From Pseudomonas oleovorans subsp. oleovorans (GTDB taxonomy: Bacteria; Pseudomonadota; Gammaproteobacteria; Pseudomonadales; Pseudomonadaceae), in assembly GCF_002197815.1 (NCBI RefSeq), contig NZ_NIUB01000046.1, forward strand, positions 1-35,393: DNA of 35,393 nucleotides, written 5' to 3'. The notes under the pieces are model-generated. The model was not told the origin of the DNA. It made no database searches and saw only the letters and a list, made by a program, of their open reading frames with translations. Shown piece after piece: positions 17,101 to 26,790 of the stretch. A program made the translations under genes and the position numbers. Position 1 is the first letter of the stretch; each line of letters starts with the position of its first letter.

Positions 17101-17430
17101 CTCGCCCTCGGTGTAGGCGAAAGGAATGCGCTCGGCGTAGGGCTCAAGGAAGAAGTCGAAGGGGTTGAACACCGCCATCTCGGCGACCAGGTCCACCTCG
17201 ACCTTGAACTCGCGAGTCTTCTCCGGGAACACCAGGCGCGCCAGGTAGTTGCCCTGCGGGTCCTGCTGCCAGTTGATGAAGTGTTCGCCCGGGTCGACCT
17301 TCAGCGCATAGGAAAGGATGCGTGTGCGACTGTGCGGCGCCGGCCGCAAACGTACGACTTGTGGCCCAAGGTTCACCGCACGGTCGTAGCGGTAGTGGGT
17401 GACATGATGCAGCGCGACATGAATCGACAC
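14137..17430 (-). CDS. Transglutaminase / DUF2126 (predicted amidoligase-type) fusion
   Basis: This is a 1097-residue two-part protein. Residues 1-260 form a transglutaminase-like module: an N-terminal beta domain (HHVTHYRYDRAVNLGPQ), then the triad C180 (GSCRDSAW), H229 (DLHAWCEVY) and D245 (GLDPTSG). From about 300 to the end is DUF2126 (COG4196). Its strongest motifs are GGEPTF (330-335), EVNIHPAASWDEL (from 667) and GRHTGTGGGNHFVLGG (from 704). These resemble the metal/ATP motifs of glutamine-synthetase-fold COOH-NH2 ligases; that reading is inference. The start is a GTG at 17430 with a full AGGAGG ribosome-binding site five bases upstream. It is the first gene of the cluster, so the operon is bracketed by two transglutaminase modules. 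No signal peptide is present. Confidence 0.88.
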   Translation of the reverse strand: MSIHVALHHVTHYRYDRAVNLGPQVVRLRPAPHSRTRILSYALKVDPGEHFINWQQDPQGNYLARLVFPEKTREFKVEVDLVAEMAVFNPFDFFLEPYAERIPFAYTEGEQRELAPYLVKLPATPLFTEYLAGISRKPRPSIDFLVELNQRLSADIRYLIRMEPGVQTPEQSLELAAGSCRDSAWLLVQLLRHLGLAARFVSGYLIQLTADVKALDGPSGTDKDFTDLHAWCEVYLPGAGWVGLDPTSGLFAGEGHIPLACSPEPSSAAPITGGLDECEVEFEHLMSVERVWEAPRVTKPYSEAQWQAIQALGQQIDDDLHKHDVRLTMGGEPTFVALDYPDDDEWNTAALGPNKRRLAADLFYRLRNHYAPKALVHFGQGKWYPGEQLPRWSLNCFWRRDGEPLWHDPKLLADEKRGYGATAETAERFLGTLAAHLGVDAGNVFPAYEDWFYYLWRERKLPDNVTPDDPRLSDPLERERLRKVFDKGLDAVVGHVLPLARQVVGEGWQSGRWFLRDEHCRLLPGDSALGYRLPLDSLPWVSQADYPYINPVDPSQTLPPLPSPAQIQRQLRGVWRGASAGVQSARPANGQSAAGIVRTALCAEPRDGRLYLFMPPLSHLEDYLELVAAIEAVAAELKCPVLLEGYEPPLDPRLQYFRVTPDPGVIEVNIHPAASWDELVERCEFLYEAARQSRLSSEKFMIDGRHTGTGGGNHFVLGGATPGDSPFLRRPDLLRSLISYWHNHPSLSYLFSGLFIGPTSQAPRVDEARNDALYELEIAFAQMPEPGRDCPPWLVDRLLRNLLVDVTGNTHRAEFCIDKLYSPDSATGRLGLLELRAFEMPPHAQMSLAQQLLLRALIARFWQEPYRPAKLVRWGTELHDRYLLPHFIEQDFADVLQELGAFGYRLRSEWFAPHLEFRFPKAGDFMVKGIDLEVRQALEPWHVLGEEGAVGGTVRYVDSSLERMQVKVNGMAPDRYVLTCNGVPVPLRPTGKVGEFVGGVRFRAWQPASCLQPTIGVHAPLVFDLIDTWMQRSLGGCQYHVAHPGGRNYDSLPVNAYEAESRRLARFFRLGHSPGKRPVMQPIDNNELPMTLDLRRV

Positions 17431-17627
17431 GGCGGCCTCCTGCTAGCCTGGACGATACTCAGTGCAGCGCAAGACTTATGCCAGCGCCGCGACACCGTTT
17501 TTCAAGGGTGAGCGTTGAGTCAAGCCCTATAGCAGTGCGCAACACGCACCAGCCACGAATGAATGCACAGCAATGGCGCAGAGCACAACTGACAGCAGCA
17601 CTCTATGTAATTCGACCATGCACACAG

Positions 17628-17656
17628 CATGACGCCAGCTCGAAGCTGGCGTCATG
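17628..17656 (-). terminator. Hairpin just after ygiQ
   Basis: Perfect 13-bp arms, CATGACGCCAGCT (17628-17640) and its complement (17644-17656), surround a three-base loop. The hairpin begins two bases after the ygiQ stop on the minus strand. A very stable stem with no T-run suggests a transcript-end or protective hairpin. The rest of the 17431-17627 spacer shows no recognisable features. Confidence 0.55.
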
Positions 17657-17657
17657 T

Positions 17658-19949
<2,292 letters not shown>

Positions 19950-20239
19950 ATTTTTTGATCAATGGGCTATCACGAGGGGCGCGGATAATAGCACAAATAT
20001 TGACCAAACCAGACTGTTGCACTGGGTTTAATACCGCCTGCGCGCACGGCGACGAACGCTCAAGCACGCGCCTGGCTCACTGGTCCGGGCATCGGCCCTG
20101 GCGCAACACCGACCCGGGGAAAGAAAGGACAGAAAAATCAGATATTTTCCTGCAGTAGCCATACGCCATATTTGTTTTCGCCCGATAACAATCCCGTGCA
20201 TATACTCAAGCTACTCGGTCAGCCGACTCCAGGACATCT

Positions 20240-22147
20240 ATGCTGCAGCGCTTCGCCTTAGTGCTCGCTCTTCTGTTGGGACTGTCGACCACGGGCCTGG
20301 CAGCGGCGTCCGTGGTGCTCACCGACGCCAGCAGCGGCATGCCGCTCAATGCGCATATCGAGCTACTGGAAGACGACCAGGGCACTCTGGCCATCGATGA
20401 CCTCGCCGCGCCTGAGCAGCAGTCGCGCTTTCAACCGGCCAATGGCCGTGCCAGTGTCGGCCAGAGCCTCAATCCCTGGTGGATCAAACTCACTCTGCAA
20501 CGCGACATGTACGCTCCCGCCTACTGGGTACTGGAGGTGGGCTCAGTGACTCAGCTGGACCTGCAGCTCTATCTCCCTGACGGCCAGGGTGGCTGGCAGT
20601 TGCGTCAGTCCGGCGAGCGCGTCGCCTTCAGCGAAAACCGCGACCACCCCTACCGACGCATGGTGTTCGACCTACCGACCCTGGGTGAGCAGCCAAAGAC
20701 CCTCTACTTGCGTGCCTTCGACCCGGCAGGCAACTCCTTCCCGCTGCGAGTCTGGCAACTCGAAGACCTCACGCAACTGGCCACCCGCGAGAACCTGGCG
20801 CTCGGGGCCATCTACGGCGTGGTTTTCGCGCTGCTGTTGTACAACCTGTTCATCCTCATCTCGCTGCGCGACAAGGCCTATTTCTGGTATGTGCTGACCA
20901 CTGCTTTCGCCCTGCTGTTCATCATGAGCATGACCGGCCATGGCGCACAGTACCTGTGGCCGAACCACCCGGTGCCGGCGTGGCTCGACCGCATCACCTT
21001 GCCGTCGTTGTGGGGCCTGTTCGCCAGTCGTTTCACCCAGACGCTGCTGCAGACGCGCGTTTACGTACGCTGGGCGCATCATCTGCTGAACATGGCCTGC
21101 GTGATCTACCTGATCGCCATCGTTCTGACCCTGTTCGATCAGCGCTACCTCGCTGCCTGGGCCATCGCCCTGCTGTCGCTGACCAGCATCCCTGCTGCCC
21201 TGGGCAGCGCCGTAATCCGCTGGCGCCAGGGTTTCTTCCCAGCGCAGCTGTATCTGTACGGCTACGGGTTGGTCCTGGGCAGTGTCGCCATTCTGCTGCT
21301 GCGTACCACCGGCGTGCTGCAGCCGGCCGAGTGGAATGCCTACGTGTTCCCTCTGGCAGTGGCTGCCGAATCCATCCTGTTCTCCTTCGCCCTGGCCTAT
21401 CGCATCCAGATCCTCAAGCAGGAGCGCGCCGTTGCCCTGCAACAGGCCGATCGTGAGAAAACCGCACGCCTGGCGCAACTGCAGGCCAGCGCTGACGAAC
21501 TGCAAGCTGCAGTGACCGCACGTACCGCCGAGTTGGCCGCGACCAACGAACAGCTACGCGACCGCGAACGCGAACTGCAGCACGCCGCCTTCCATGACTC
21601 GCTGACCGAACTGCCCAATCGACGCTATCTGGTCGAGCGTAGCGAGTCGGCCCTGGCTCACGCCGAGCGGCACAAGGAGAGCGTGGCTTTGCTGCTGATC
21701 GACCTGGATCACTTCAAGCCGATCAATGACCGTTTTGGTCACGCAGCCGGTGACCTGATGCTGCAGGTAATCGCCAAGCGCCTGCGCGAGCAGGTTCGCG
21801 CAGGCGATGCGGTTGCCCGCCTGGGCGGCGATGAGTTCGCCGCTCTGATCTGCGGCAGCGATGCCGAAAGCCAGGCCAGGGAGATCGCCGAACGCCTGCT
21901 GGCAGAACTATCCGAGCCCGTGCACTACGGCGCCGAACGCCTGCGCGTGACCATCAGCATCGGCGTGGCGCTCTACCCGCTCCATGCGAGAAATTTCACC
22001 GGGCTGTACAAGGCGGCAGACATGGCCCTTTACCGGGTAAAGGAACTGGGCCGCTCCGATTCGCGCGTGCATGGCGACGATGGCGAGCTCAGCGAACAGG
22101 CCTGCCTGGAGCTGGACGTACTGAAAGTCCCGAGCGGGCTGGCCTAG
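20240..22147 (+). CDS. nicD: 7TMR-DISM diguanylate cyclase (NicD-like)
   Basis: This is a 635-residue membrane receptor that makes cyclic di-GMP. A signal peptide (about 1-23) is followed by a periplasmic 7TMR-DISM extracellular domain (about 25-180). Seven membrane helices span about 187-390, then comes a coiled-coil linker (about 392-447) and a GGDEF domain (about 450-615). The active-site GGDEF is exact (529-533). The inhibitory I-site RxxD is intact at R520-D523, five residues upstream, so product feedback is expected. There is no EAL domain. Its position next to alr and ygiQ matches P. aeruginosa nicD, reported to take part in nutrient-induced biofilm dispersion; equivalent function here is inferred. 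The stop codon lies two bases before a MITE-like element. Confidence 0.9.
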   Translation: MLQRFALVLALLLGLSTTGLAAASVVLTDASSGMPLNAHIELLEDDQGTLAIDDLAAPEQQSRFQPANGRASVGQSLNPWWIKLTLQRDMYAPAYWVLEVGSVTQLDLQLYLPDGQGGWQLRQSGERVAFSENRDHPYRRMVFDLPTLGEQPKTLYLRAFDPAGNSFPLRVWQLEDLTQLATRENLALGAIYGVVFALLLYNLFILISLRDKAYFWYVLTTAFALLFIMSMTGHGAQYLWPNHPVPAWLDRITLPSLWGLFASRFTQTLLQTRVYVRWAHHLLNMACVIYLIAIVLTLFDQRYLAAWAIALLSLTSIPAALGSAVIRWRQGFFPAQLYLYGYGLVLGSVAILLLRTTGVLQPAEWNAYVFPLAVAAESILFSFALAYRIQILKQERAVALQQADREKTARLAQLQASADELQAAVTARTAELAATNEQLRDRERELQHAAFHDSLTELPNRRYLVERSESALAHAERHKESVALLLIDLDHFKPINDRFGHAAGDLMLQVIAKRLREQVRAGDAVARLGGDEFAALICGSDAESQAREIAERLLAELSEPVHYGAERLRVTISIGVALYPLHARNFTGLYKAADMALYRVKELGRSDSRVHGDDGELSEQACLELDVLKVPSGLA

Positions 22148-22149
22148 GC

Positions 22150-22388
22150 TAGCAGGCCGTTGAAAAACGTAGGCGACGACTGCATGGATGCAGGAGGTAG
22201 AGCGAAGCAGGAAGCCCGAGCCGAGGCAGCCAGTGCAATACCGACGGCGGCCCCACAAAAACAGGCGAAAAACGGTCGGAGTCGCGCTCGACTTTACGCG
22301 CTGTAAATGAGCATTTTGACTGGGCTCGCACGCGAGCCTGTTTTTAACGCAGCAATGGCAACGCAGGTAGTTTTTCAACAGCCTGCTA
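22150..22388. mobile_element. MITE-like element with TA flanks between nicD and alr
   Basis: This 235-bp segment (22152-22386) has terminal inverted repeats. The left end reads GCAGGCCGTTGAAAAACG, and the right end, on the other strand, reads GCAGGCTGTTGAAAAACT. TA dinucleotides flank it on both sides (22150-22151 and 22387-22388). Removing it and one TA restores GGCTAGCC. It contains no gene. Near the right end is a hairpin of GGCTCG/CGAGCC followed by a T-run. The TA target and small size fit a non-autonomous relative of an IS630/Tc1-type transposon; that parentage is inference. It fills the whole space between two convergent genes. Confidence 0.7.
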
Positions 22389-23462
22389 GCCGATATAGCG
22401 CCGAGGCACCCGCGCAGTGACCTTGCTCAGCAACTCATAGCCGATAGTGCCGCACGCCATGGCCACTTCATCCACCGGCAACTGGCCGCCCCACAACTCC
22501 ACCGGCGAATCTACATCTGCTTCCGGTAGGTCCGTGATATCCACCGCCAACATGTCCATCGACACCCTGCCCGCCAGCTTGGCGCGCTGCCCCTCGATCA
22601 ACACCGGCGTGCCACTGGGCGCGTGACGCGGATAACCATCGGCATAACCACAGCTGACCGTGGCAATACGCGAAGGCCGCTCGGCCACCCAGGCCGCGCC
22701 ATAACCAACGCTTTCACCGACTGCCACCTCACGCACGGCGATCACCCGCGCAGCCAGGGTCATGGCCGGTTTCAGCCCCAGTTCGCGCGCACTCAGTTCG
22801 GCGAACGGCGTGGCACCGTAGAGCATGATGCCGGGGCGCAGCCAATCCATATGCGCCGCTGGAATGGTCAGCACGGCCGCCGAGTTCGCCAGCGAACGAT
22901 GATTGAAATCCAGATCCAGCAGATCGAGAAAGCGCTCGACCTGCAGCTCCGTCAGCGGATGGCCGCGCTCGTCGGCGCAGGCGAAATGGCTAAGCAGGTT
23001 GAGCTCGGCAACCTGCTCGGCGTCTTCGAGCCGTGCATGCCAGTGGCGCAGGCTGGCGGCATCGAAACCGAGGCGGTGCATGCCCGAATCCAGCTTGAGC
23101 CAGACGTTGAGCGGACGCACCAGCTCACTGGCAATCAGCGCCTCGGCCTGCGCCGTGCTCTGCAGCGCCAGATCCAGCCCCAGTTGCGCGGCGATGGCAT
23201 ATTCACTGGCCTCGAAACAGCCCTCCAGCAGCAGGATGCGCGCCTCACCGTGCATGGCGCGCACCTCGGCCGCCTCCTCCAGACAGGCCACGGCGAAGCC
23301 ATCGGCAATCTCGTGCAACGCCGTGACCACCTCGCGCACACCATGACCATAGGCGTTGGCCTTGACCACGGCGAAGGCCTGGCGCCCGGGCGCGCAGCGC
23401 TTGGCCACGGCGTAGTTATGAGCGATGGCAGAGAGGTCGACGATGGCGGCAAGCGGACGCAT
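22386..23462 (-). CDS. alr: Alanine racemase
   Basis: This is a 358-residue PLP enzyme that interconverts L- and D-alanine, supplying D-alanine for peptidoglycan. The PLP lysine is K34 (AVVKANAYGHG) in the N-terminal TIM barrel. The opposing catalytic tyrosine is Y254 (SVGYGAAW) in the C-terminal beta domain, which also has SCGYADGYPR. The start at ATG 23462 gives MRPLAAIVDLSAIAHNY, the usual N-terminus. An upstream in-frame ATG at 23495 lies inside the dnaB terminator stem and is not used. The TAG stop overlaps the TA flank of the MITE-like element. It is the last gene of the rpsF-to-alr group, but a terminator separates it from dnaB. Confidence 0.97.
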   Translation of the reverse strand: MRPLAAIVDLSAIAHNYAVAKRCAPGRQAFAVVKANAYGHGVREVVTALHEIADGFAVACLEEAAEVRAMHGEARILLLEGCFEASEYAIAAQLGLDLALQSTAQAEALIASELVRPLNVWLKLDSGMHRLGFDAASLRHWHARLEDAEQVAELNLLSHFACADERGHPLTELQVERFLDLLDLDFNHRSLANSAAVLTIPAAHMDWLRPGIMLYGATPFAELSARELGLKPAMTLAARVIAVREVAVGESVGYGAAWVAERPSRIATVSCGYADGYPRHAPSGTPVLIEGQRAKLAGRVSMDMLAVDITDLPEADVDSPVELWGGQLPVDEVAMACGTIGYELLSKVTARVPRRYIG

Positions 23463-23480
23463 GACGGAAGGCCTGAACAA

Positions 23481-23518
23481 AAAACGGGCGCCCATCTTAA
23501 CCGCTGGGCGCCCGTTTT
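23481..23518 (-). terminator. Intrinsic terminator downstream of dnaB
   Basis: A perfect 14-bp stem has arms 23481-23494 and 23505-23518 (AAAACGGGCGCCCA type) and a ten-base loop. On the minus strand a T-rich run (TTTTTTGTTC) follows. It ends the dnaB transcript 18 bases before the alr start codon, so alr needs read-through or its own promoter. Confidence 0.88.
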
Positions 23519-23543
23519 CATTGAGCGAGATCAGACTGTTGCC

Positions 23544-23608
23544 GTAGCCACGGGCTCTGCTGGCGAAACGTTCACCTTGCTTGATTCGCGAGCAGAGCTC
23601 GCTCCTAC
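23544..23608. repeat. Divergent REPIN (inverted REP pair) between dnaB and alr
   Basis: The right arm TTCGCGAGCAGAGCTCGCTC (from 23585, running to CCTAC at 23608) is a REP variant. The left arm (23544-23567, GTAGCCACGGGCTCTGCTGG start) reads as a related REP on the opposite strand. The arms are imperfect complements, unlike the exact pair at 14061. It lies 13 bases after the dnaB stop. Confidence 0.7.
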
Positions 23609-23621
23609 ACTGCTCGCGCGG

Positions 23622-25016
23622 TTATTCGTCCTCGAACTGGTAGCTACCCGGTGCCAGGTTCTCGAAGCGCGAATACTTGCCGAGGAAGGCCAGGCGCGCG
23701 GTACCCAGCGGGCCGTTACGCTGCTTGCCGATGATGATCTCGGCCACGCCCTTGTACTCGGTCTCCGGGTGGTACACCTCGTCGCGGTAGACGAACAGGA
23801 TGATGTCGGCGTCCTGCTCGATTGCACCGGACTCACGCAAGTCGGAGTTGATCGGGCGCTTGTTCGGGCGCTGCTCCAGGCCACGGTTGAGCTGCGACAG
23901 GGCAATGACCGGGCAGTTGAATTCCTTGGCAAGGCCCTTGAGCGAGCGCGATATCTCGGAAATCTCGTTGACCCGGCTATCGCCGCTGGAACCGGGAATC
24001 TGCATCAGCTGCAGGTAGTCGACCATGATCAGGCCGATCTCACCGTGCTCGCGTGCCAGACGCCGCGTGCGCGCCCGCATCTCGCTCGGGGAAATACCGG
24101 CGGTATCGTCGATGAACAGCTTGCGGTCGTTGAGCAGGTTGACCGCGCTGGTCAGCCGCGGCCAATCGTCGTCATCCAGCTGGCCGGCACGCACCTTGGT
24201 CTGGTCAATGCGCCCCAGCGAGGCGAGCATACGGATGACGATGGACTCCGAAGGCATCTCCAGCGAGTACACTAGGATCGCCTTGTCGCTACGCATCAGC
24301 GCGTTTTCCACCAGGTTCATGGCGAAGGTGGTCTTACCCATCGACGGACGGCCAGCGACGATGATCATGTCGGCCGGCTGCAGACCGCTGGTCAGGTTAT
24401 CCAGGTCATCGAAGCCGGTGGACAGACCGGTAATCGCGTCGCCGTTGTTGAACAGCGTGTCGATGCGGTCGATGGCCTTGACCAGAATGTCGTTGATGCC
24501 CACCGGCCCGCCAGTCTTGGGGCGGTCTTCGGCGATCTGGAAGATCAGGCGCTCCGCTTCGTCGAGAATCTCCTCGCCGGTACGGCCTTCCGGGGCGTAG
24601 GCACTGTCGGCAATCTCGTTGCTGATGCTGATCAGCTTGCGCAGGGTGGCGCGCTCACGAATGATCTGCGCATAGGCCTTGATGTTGGCCACCGACGGCG
24701 TGTTCTTCGCCAGCTCGGCGAGATAGGCCAGACCGCCGACCTGCGACAGTTGCCCTTCCTTGTCCAACTGCTCGGACAGGGTCACCACGTCGAAGGGTTC
24801 GTTACGCTCGGCCAGCTTGAAGATGGCGCGGAAGATCAGCCGGTGGTCGTGGCGATAGAAGTCGACATCCGACACACCATCGAGCACGCGCTCCCAGGCA
24901 TTGTTGTCGAGCATCAGGCCGCCGAGCACCGCCTGTTCCGCCTCGATGGAGTGCGGTGGCACTTTCAGGGCGGCAGTCTGCAGGTCGTATTGCTCGGGAA
25001 TGCTGATGTCGTTCAT
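23622..25016 (-). CDS. dnaB: Replicative DNA helicase DnaB
   Basis: DnaB is a 464-residue hexameric 5'-3' helicase that unwinds DNA at the replication fork. The N-terminal primase-interacting domain (about 20-160) contains PPHSIEAEQAVLGGLMLD. The RecA-like motor follows, with Walker A GRPSMGKTT (222-230), Walker B MVDYLQLM (about 331-338) and the ALSQLNRGLEQRPNKRP loop. There is no intein insertion. The ATG at 25016 matches the standard MNDISIPEQYDL start; the longer frame from 25112 crosses the upstream terminator and is rejected. The gene follows rplI with an intrinsic terminator in between. Confidence 0.98.
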   Translation of the reverse strand: MNDISIPEQYDLQTAALKVPPHSIEAEQAVLGGLMLDNNAWERVLDGVSDVDFYRHDHRLIFRAIFKLAERNEPFDVVTLSEQLDKEGQLSQVGGLAYLAELAKNTPSVANIKAYAQIIRERATLRKLISISNEIADSAYAPEGRTGEEILDEAERLIFQIAEDRPKTGGPVGINDILVKAIDRIDTLFNNGDAITGLSTGFDDLDNLTSGLQPADMIIVAGRPSMGKTTFAMNLVENALMRSDKAILVYSLEMPSESIVIRMLASLGRIDQTKVRAGQLDDDDWPRLTSAVNLLNDRKLFIDDTAGISPSEMRARTRRLAREHGEIGLIMVDYLQLMQIPGSSGDSRVNEISEISRSLKGLAKEFNCPVIALSQLNRGLEQRPNKRPINSDLRESGAIEQDADIILFVYRDEVYHPETEYKGVAEIIIGKQRNGPLGTARLAFLGKYSRFENLAPGSYQFEDE

Positions 25017-25043
25017 AGGCTCGGGAAGAAAATACTGCGATAG

Positions 25044-25082
25044 AAAAACAAAGGGCACGGATCGCAGAGCGATACCGTGCCC
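25044..25082 (-). terminator. Intrinsic terminator between rplI and dnaB
   Basis: On the minus strand, GGGCACGG (82-75) plus ATCGC form a 13-bp stem with one bulged base and a three-base loop. The T-rich run CCCTTTGTTTTTCT follows. It sits 36 bases before the dnaB ATG and 51 bases after the rplI stop. It should end or attenuate the ribosomal-protein transcript. Confidence 0.85.
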
Positions 25083-25133
25083 GATTGTCAGCAGACCTAC
25101 GCTACAGCGCAAGTCCGCCTGGCGGCTACTTGA

Positions 25134-25580
25134 TTAAGCAGCGACCACGATCACCTTGACGGTGGCTTCAACGTCGGTGTGCAGGTGCACAGCTACGTCG
25201 TATTCGCCAATCTGGCGAATGGTGCCGTTCGGCAGACGAACTTCAGCTTTGGCCACTTCAACGCCGGAGGCGGTCAGGGCGTCAGCGATGTCGTGGGTGC
25301 CGATGGAACCGAACAGCTTGCCTTCATCGCCAGCGGTGGCGGTGATGGTGACTTCCAGCTCAGCCAGCTGAGCAGCGCGAGATTCAGCGGAAGCTTTCTT
25401 CTCGGCAGCAGCTTTTTCCAGCTCGGCGCGACGTGCTTCGAAAGCAGCAACGTTGGCTTCGGTGGCAGCGGTGGCTTTGCCTTGCGGCAGCAGGAAGTTA
25501 CGGCCGTAACCGGCTTTAACGTTCACTTTGTCGCCCAGGTTGCCCAGGTTGGCGATTTTTTCCAGCAGGATGACTTCCAT
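25134..25580 (-). CDS. rplI: 50S ribosomal protein L9
   Basis: L9 is a 148-residue large-subunit protein that binds 23S rRNA near the L1 stalk. The N-terminal RNA-binding domain opens MEVILLEKIANLGNLGDKVN with KAGYGRNFLLPQGKA, the diagnostic L9 signature. The long connecting helix (about 42-75, alanine/lysine/glutamate-rich) and the C-terminal domain (SIGTHDIADAL onwards) are complete. Its GAGGTAAG ribosome-binding site lies upstream. It starts 21 bases after the DUF2232 gene. Confidence 0.98.
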   Translation of the reverse strand: MEVILLEKIANLGNLGDKVNVKAGYGRNFLLPQGKATAATEANVAAFEARRAELEKAAAEKKASAESRAAQLAELEVTITATAGDEGKLFGSIGTHDIADALTASGVEVAKAEVRLPNGTIRQIGEYDVAVHLHTDVEATVKVIVVAA

Positions 25581-25601
25581 TTGGGTCTTACCTCTTAACT
25601 T

Positions 25602-26495
25602 TTAACCTTCACCGTTCGCAGAGCCCGGGCCGTTCTTGCGCGCCAGGCGACCGCGAAAATCAAACAGACTGTCGACGATGGCCAAGACCACCAGTAACGG
25701 ATAGATCAGCTGCATGAACAGCAGGAGCGTGATGTACATGCCCACCAGCCAGAAGCGGGCGAGCCCACCCTTATCCACCAGGCCGTGCACCAGGGCGATC
25801 CCGGCGAACAGCAGCGGCACACTGCACAGCGGCGTGAGCATGGCCAACTGCGGCCCCAGATTGGGACCTAGTATCATGCCCGCCAGCAGCAACAGCGCCT
25901 GCGGCAGCGACAGTCTCAGCGCGCGAAACTCGCGACCAAAACCGCCAGGGTTGTACAACACGGCCTGCCAGTAACGCCCAAGGATCAGGCTCAGCAAGCT
26001 CAGAATCTGCAGCAAGGCTGCCAGCAGTCCGGTCAGCACCGGTGCGATCAGTGCCTCGAGACGCTCGCGTTCACCCACCGACAATTGCTGGTGAGCCCCA
26101 TCGAACATGGTTGGCAGCAGCTTCTGCAGCTCACCAGCCATGGCCGCGATGGGTTCGCGGAACACTGCCCCAAGGACAAATCCATACACCAGGCCCAGCG
26201 CCACACTGCTCAGCAGTATGCGGTTCCAGGTCCAGTTGGCGCGCAACAACAACGCCAACCCCAGCGCGCCGACCAGCACCAGCAAGGTGCGCGGTTCGCC
26301 GAAATACCACCAGGCAATCGCCGGTAGCATGGCCCAGGCCAGGATGCCGATGGCATCACTGGCTCCACGCCGCAACAGCACCAGGCTGCCAGCGGCGGCA
26401 CTCAACCAGAACAACAGCGGCATCGCTGCCGATCCCACCACCACGAGGGTGGCCTGCATACGGCCGCGCATGATGTATTCAGCCAGGGCGCGCAT
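25602..26495 (-). CDS. DUF2232 inner-membrane protein between rpsR and rplI
   Basis: This is a 297-residue hydrophobic protein with about eight membrane segments, recognised as the DUF2232 family that pseudomonads carry between rpsR and rplI. The N-terminal helices begin MRALAEYIMRGRMQATLVVV. A soluble loop (about 115-150, LQKLLPTMFDGAHQQLSVGE) may face the periplasm or cytoplasm. The C-terminus is short and basic (FDFRGRLARKNGPG). AAGGAA precedes the ATG. Function is unknown; similarity to the substrate-binding membrane components of ECF-type transporters has been suggested for related families but cannot be shown here. Confidence 0.85.
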   Translation of the reverse strand: MRALAEYIMRGRMQATLVVVGSAAMPLLFWLSAAAGSLVLLRRGASDAIGILAWAMLPAIAWWYFGEPRTLLVLVGALGLALLLRANWTWNRILLSSVALGLVYGFVLGAVFREPIAAMAGELQKLLPTMFDGAHQQLSVGERERLEALIAPVLTGLLAALLQILSLLSLILGRYWQAVLYNPGGFGREFRALRLSLPQALLLLAGMILGPNLGPQLAMLTPLCSVPLLFAGIALVHGLVDKGGLARFWLVGMYITLLLFMQLIYPLLVVLAIVDSLFDFRGRLARKNGPGSANGEG

Positions 26496-26531
26496 GCGAT
26501 CTATTCCTTAACTCTTGTCGACTGCCCGGTC

Positions 26532-26762
26532 TCAGCGGCCGTGGCTGTCGGTGTAGGGCAGCAGGGCCAGGAAGCGGGCGCGCTTGATAGCGGTGGCCAG
26601 CTGACGCTGATAACGAGCCTTGGTACCGGTGATACGGCTAGGAACGATTTTGCCGGTTTCCGAGATGTAGGCTTTCAGGGTGTTGAGATCTTTGAAATCG
26701 ATCTCTTTCACGTCTTCAGCGGTGAAGCGGCAGAATTTACGACGACGGAAGAAACGTGCCAT
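26532..26762 (-). CDS. rpsR: 30S ribosomal protein S18
   Basis: S18 is a 76-residue platform protein that binds 16S rRNA as a heterodimer with S6. The start MARFFRRRKFCRFTAEDVKE and the end ARFLALLPYTDSHGR are typical for Pseudomonas. The conserved KIVPSRITGTKARYQRQLA core is present. It is translated 28 bases after rpsF from a GAGGAG ribosome-binding site. Confidence 0.98.
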   Translation of the reverse strand: MARFFRRRKFCRFTAEDVKEIDFKDLNTLKAYISETGKIVPSRITGTKARYQRQLATAIKRARFLALLPYTDSHGR

Positions 26763-26790
26763 GTGATTGGCTCCTCAATAGATCCGTGGA

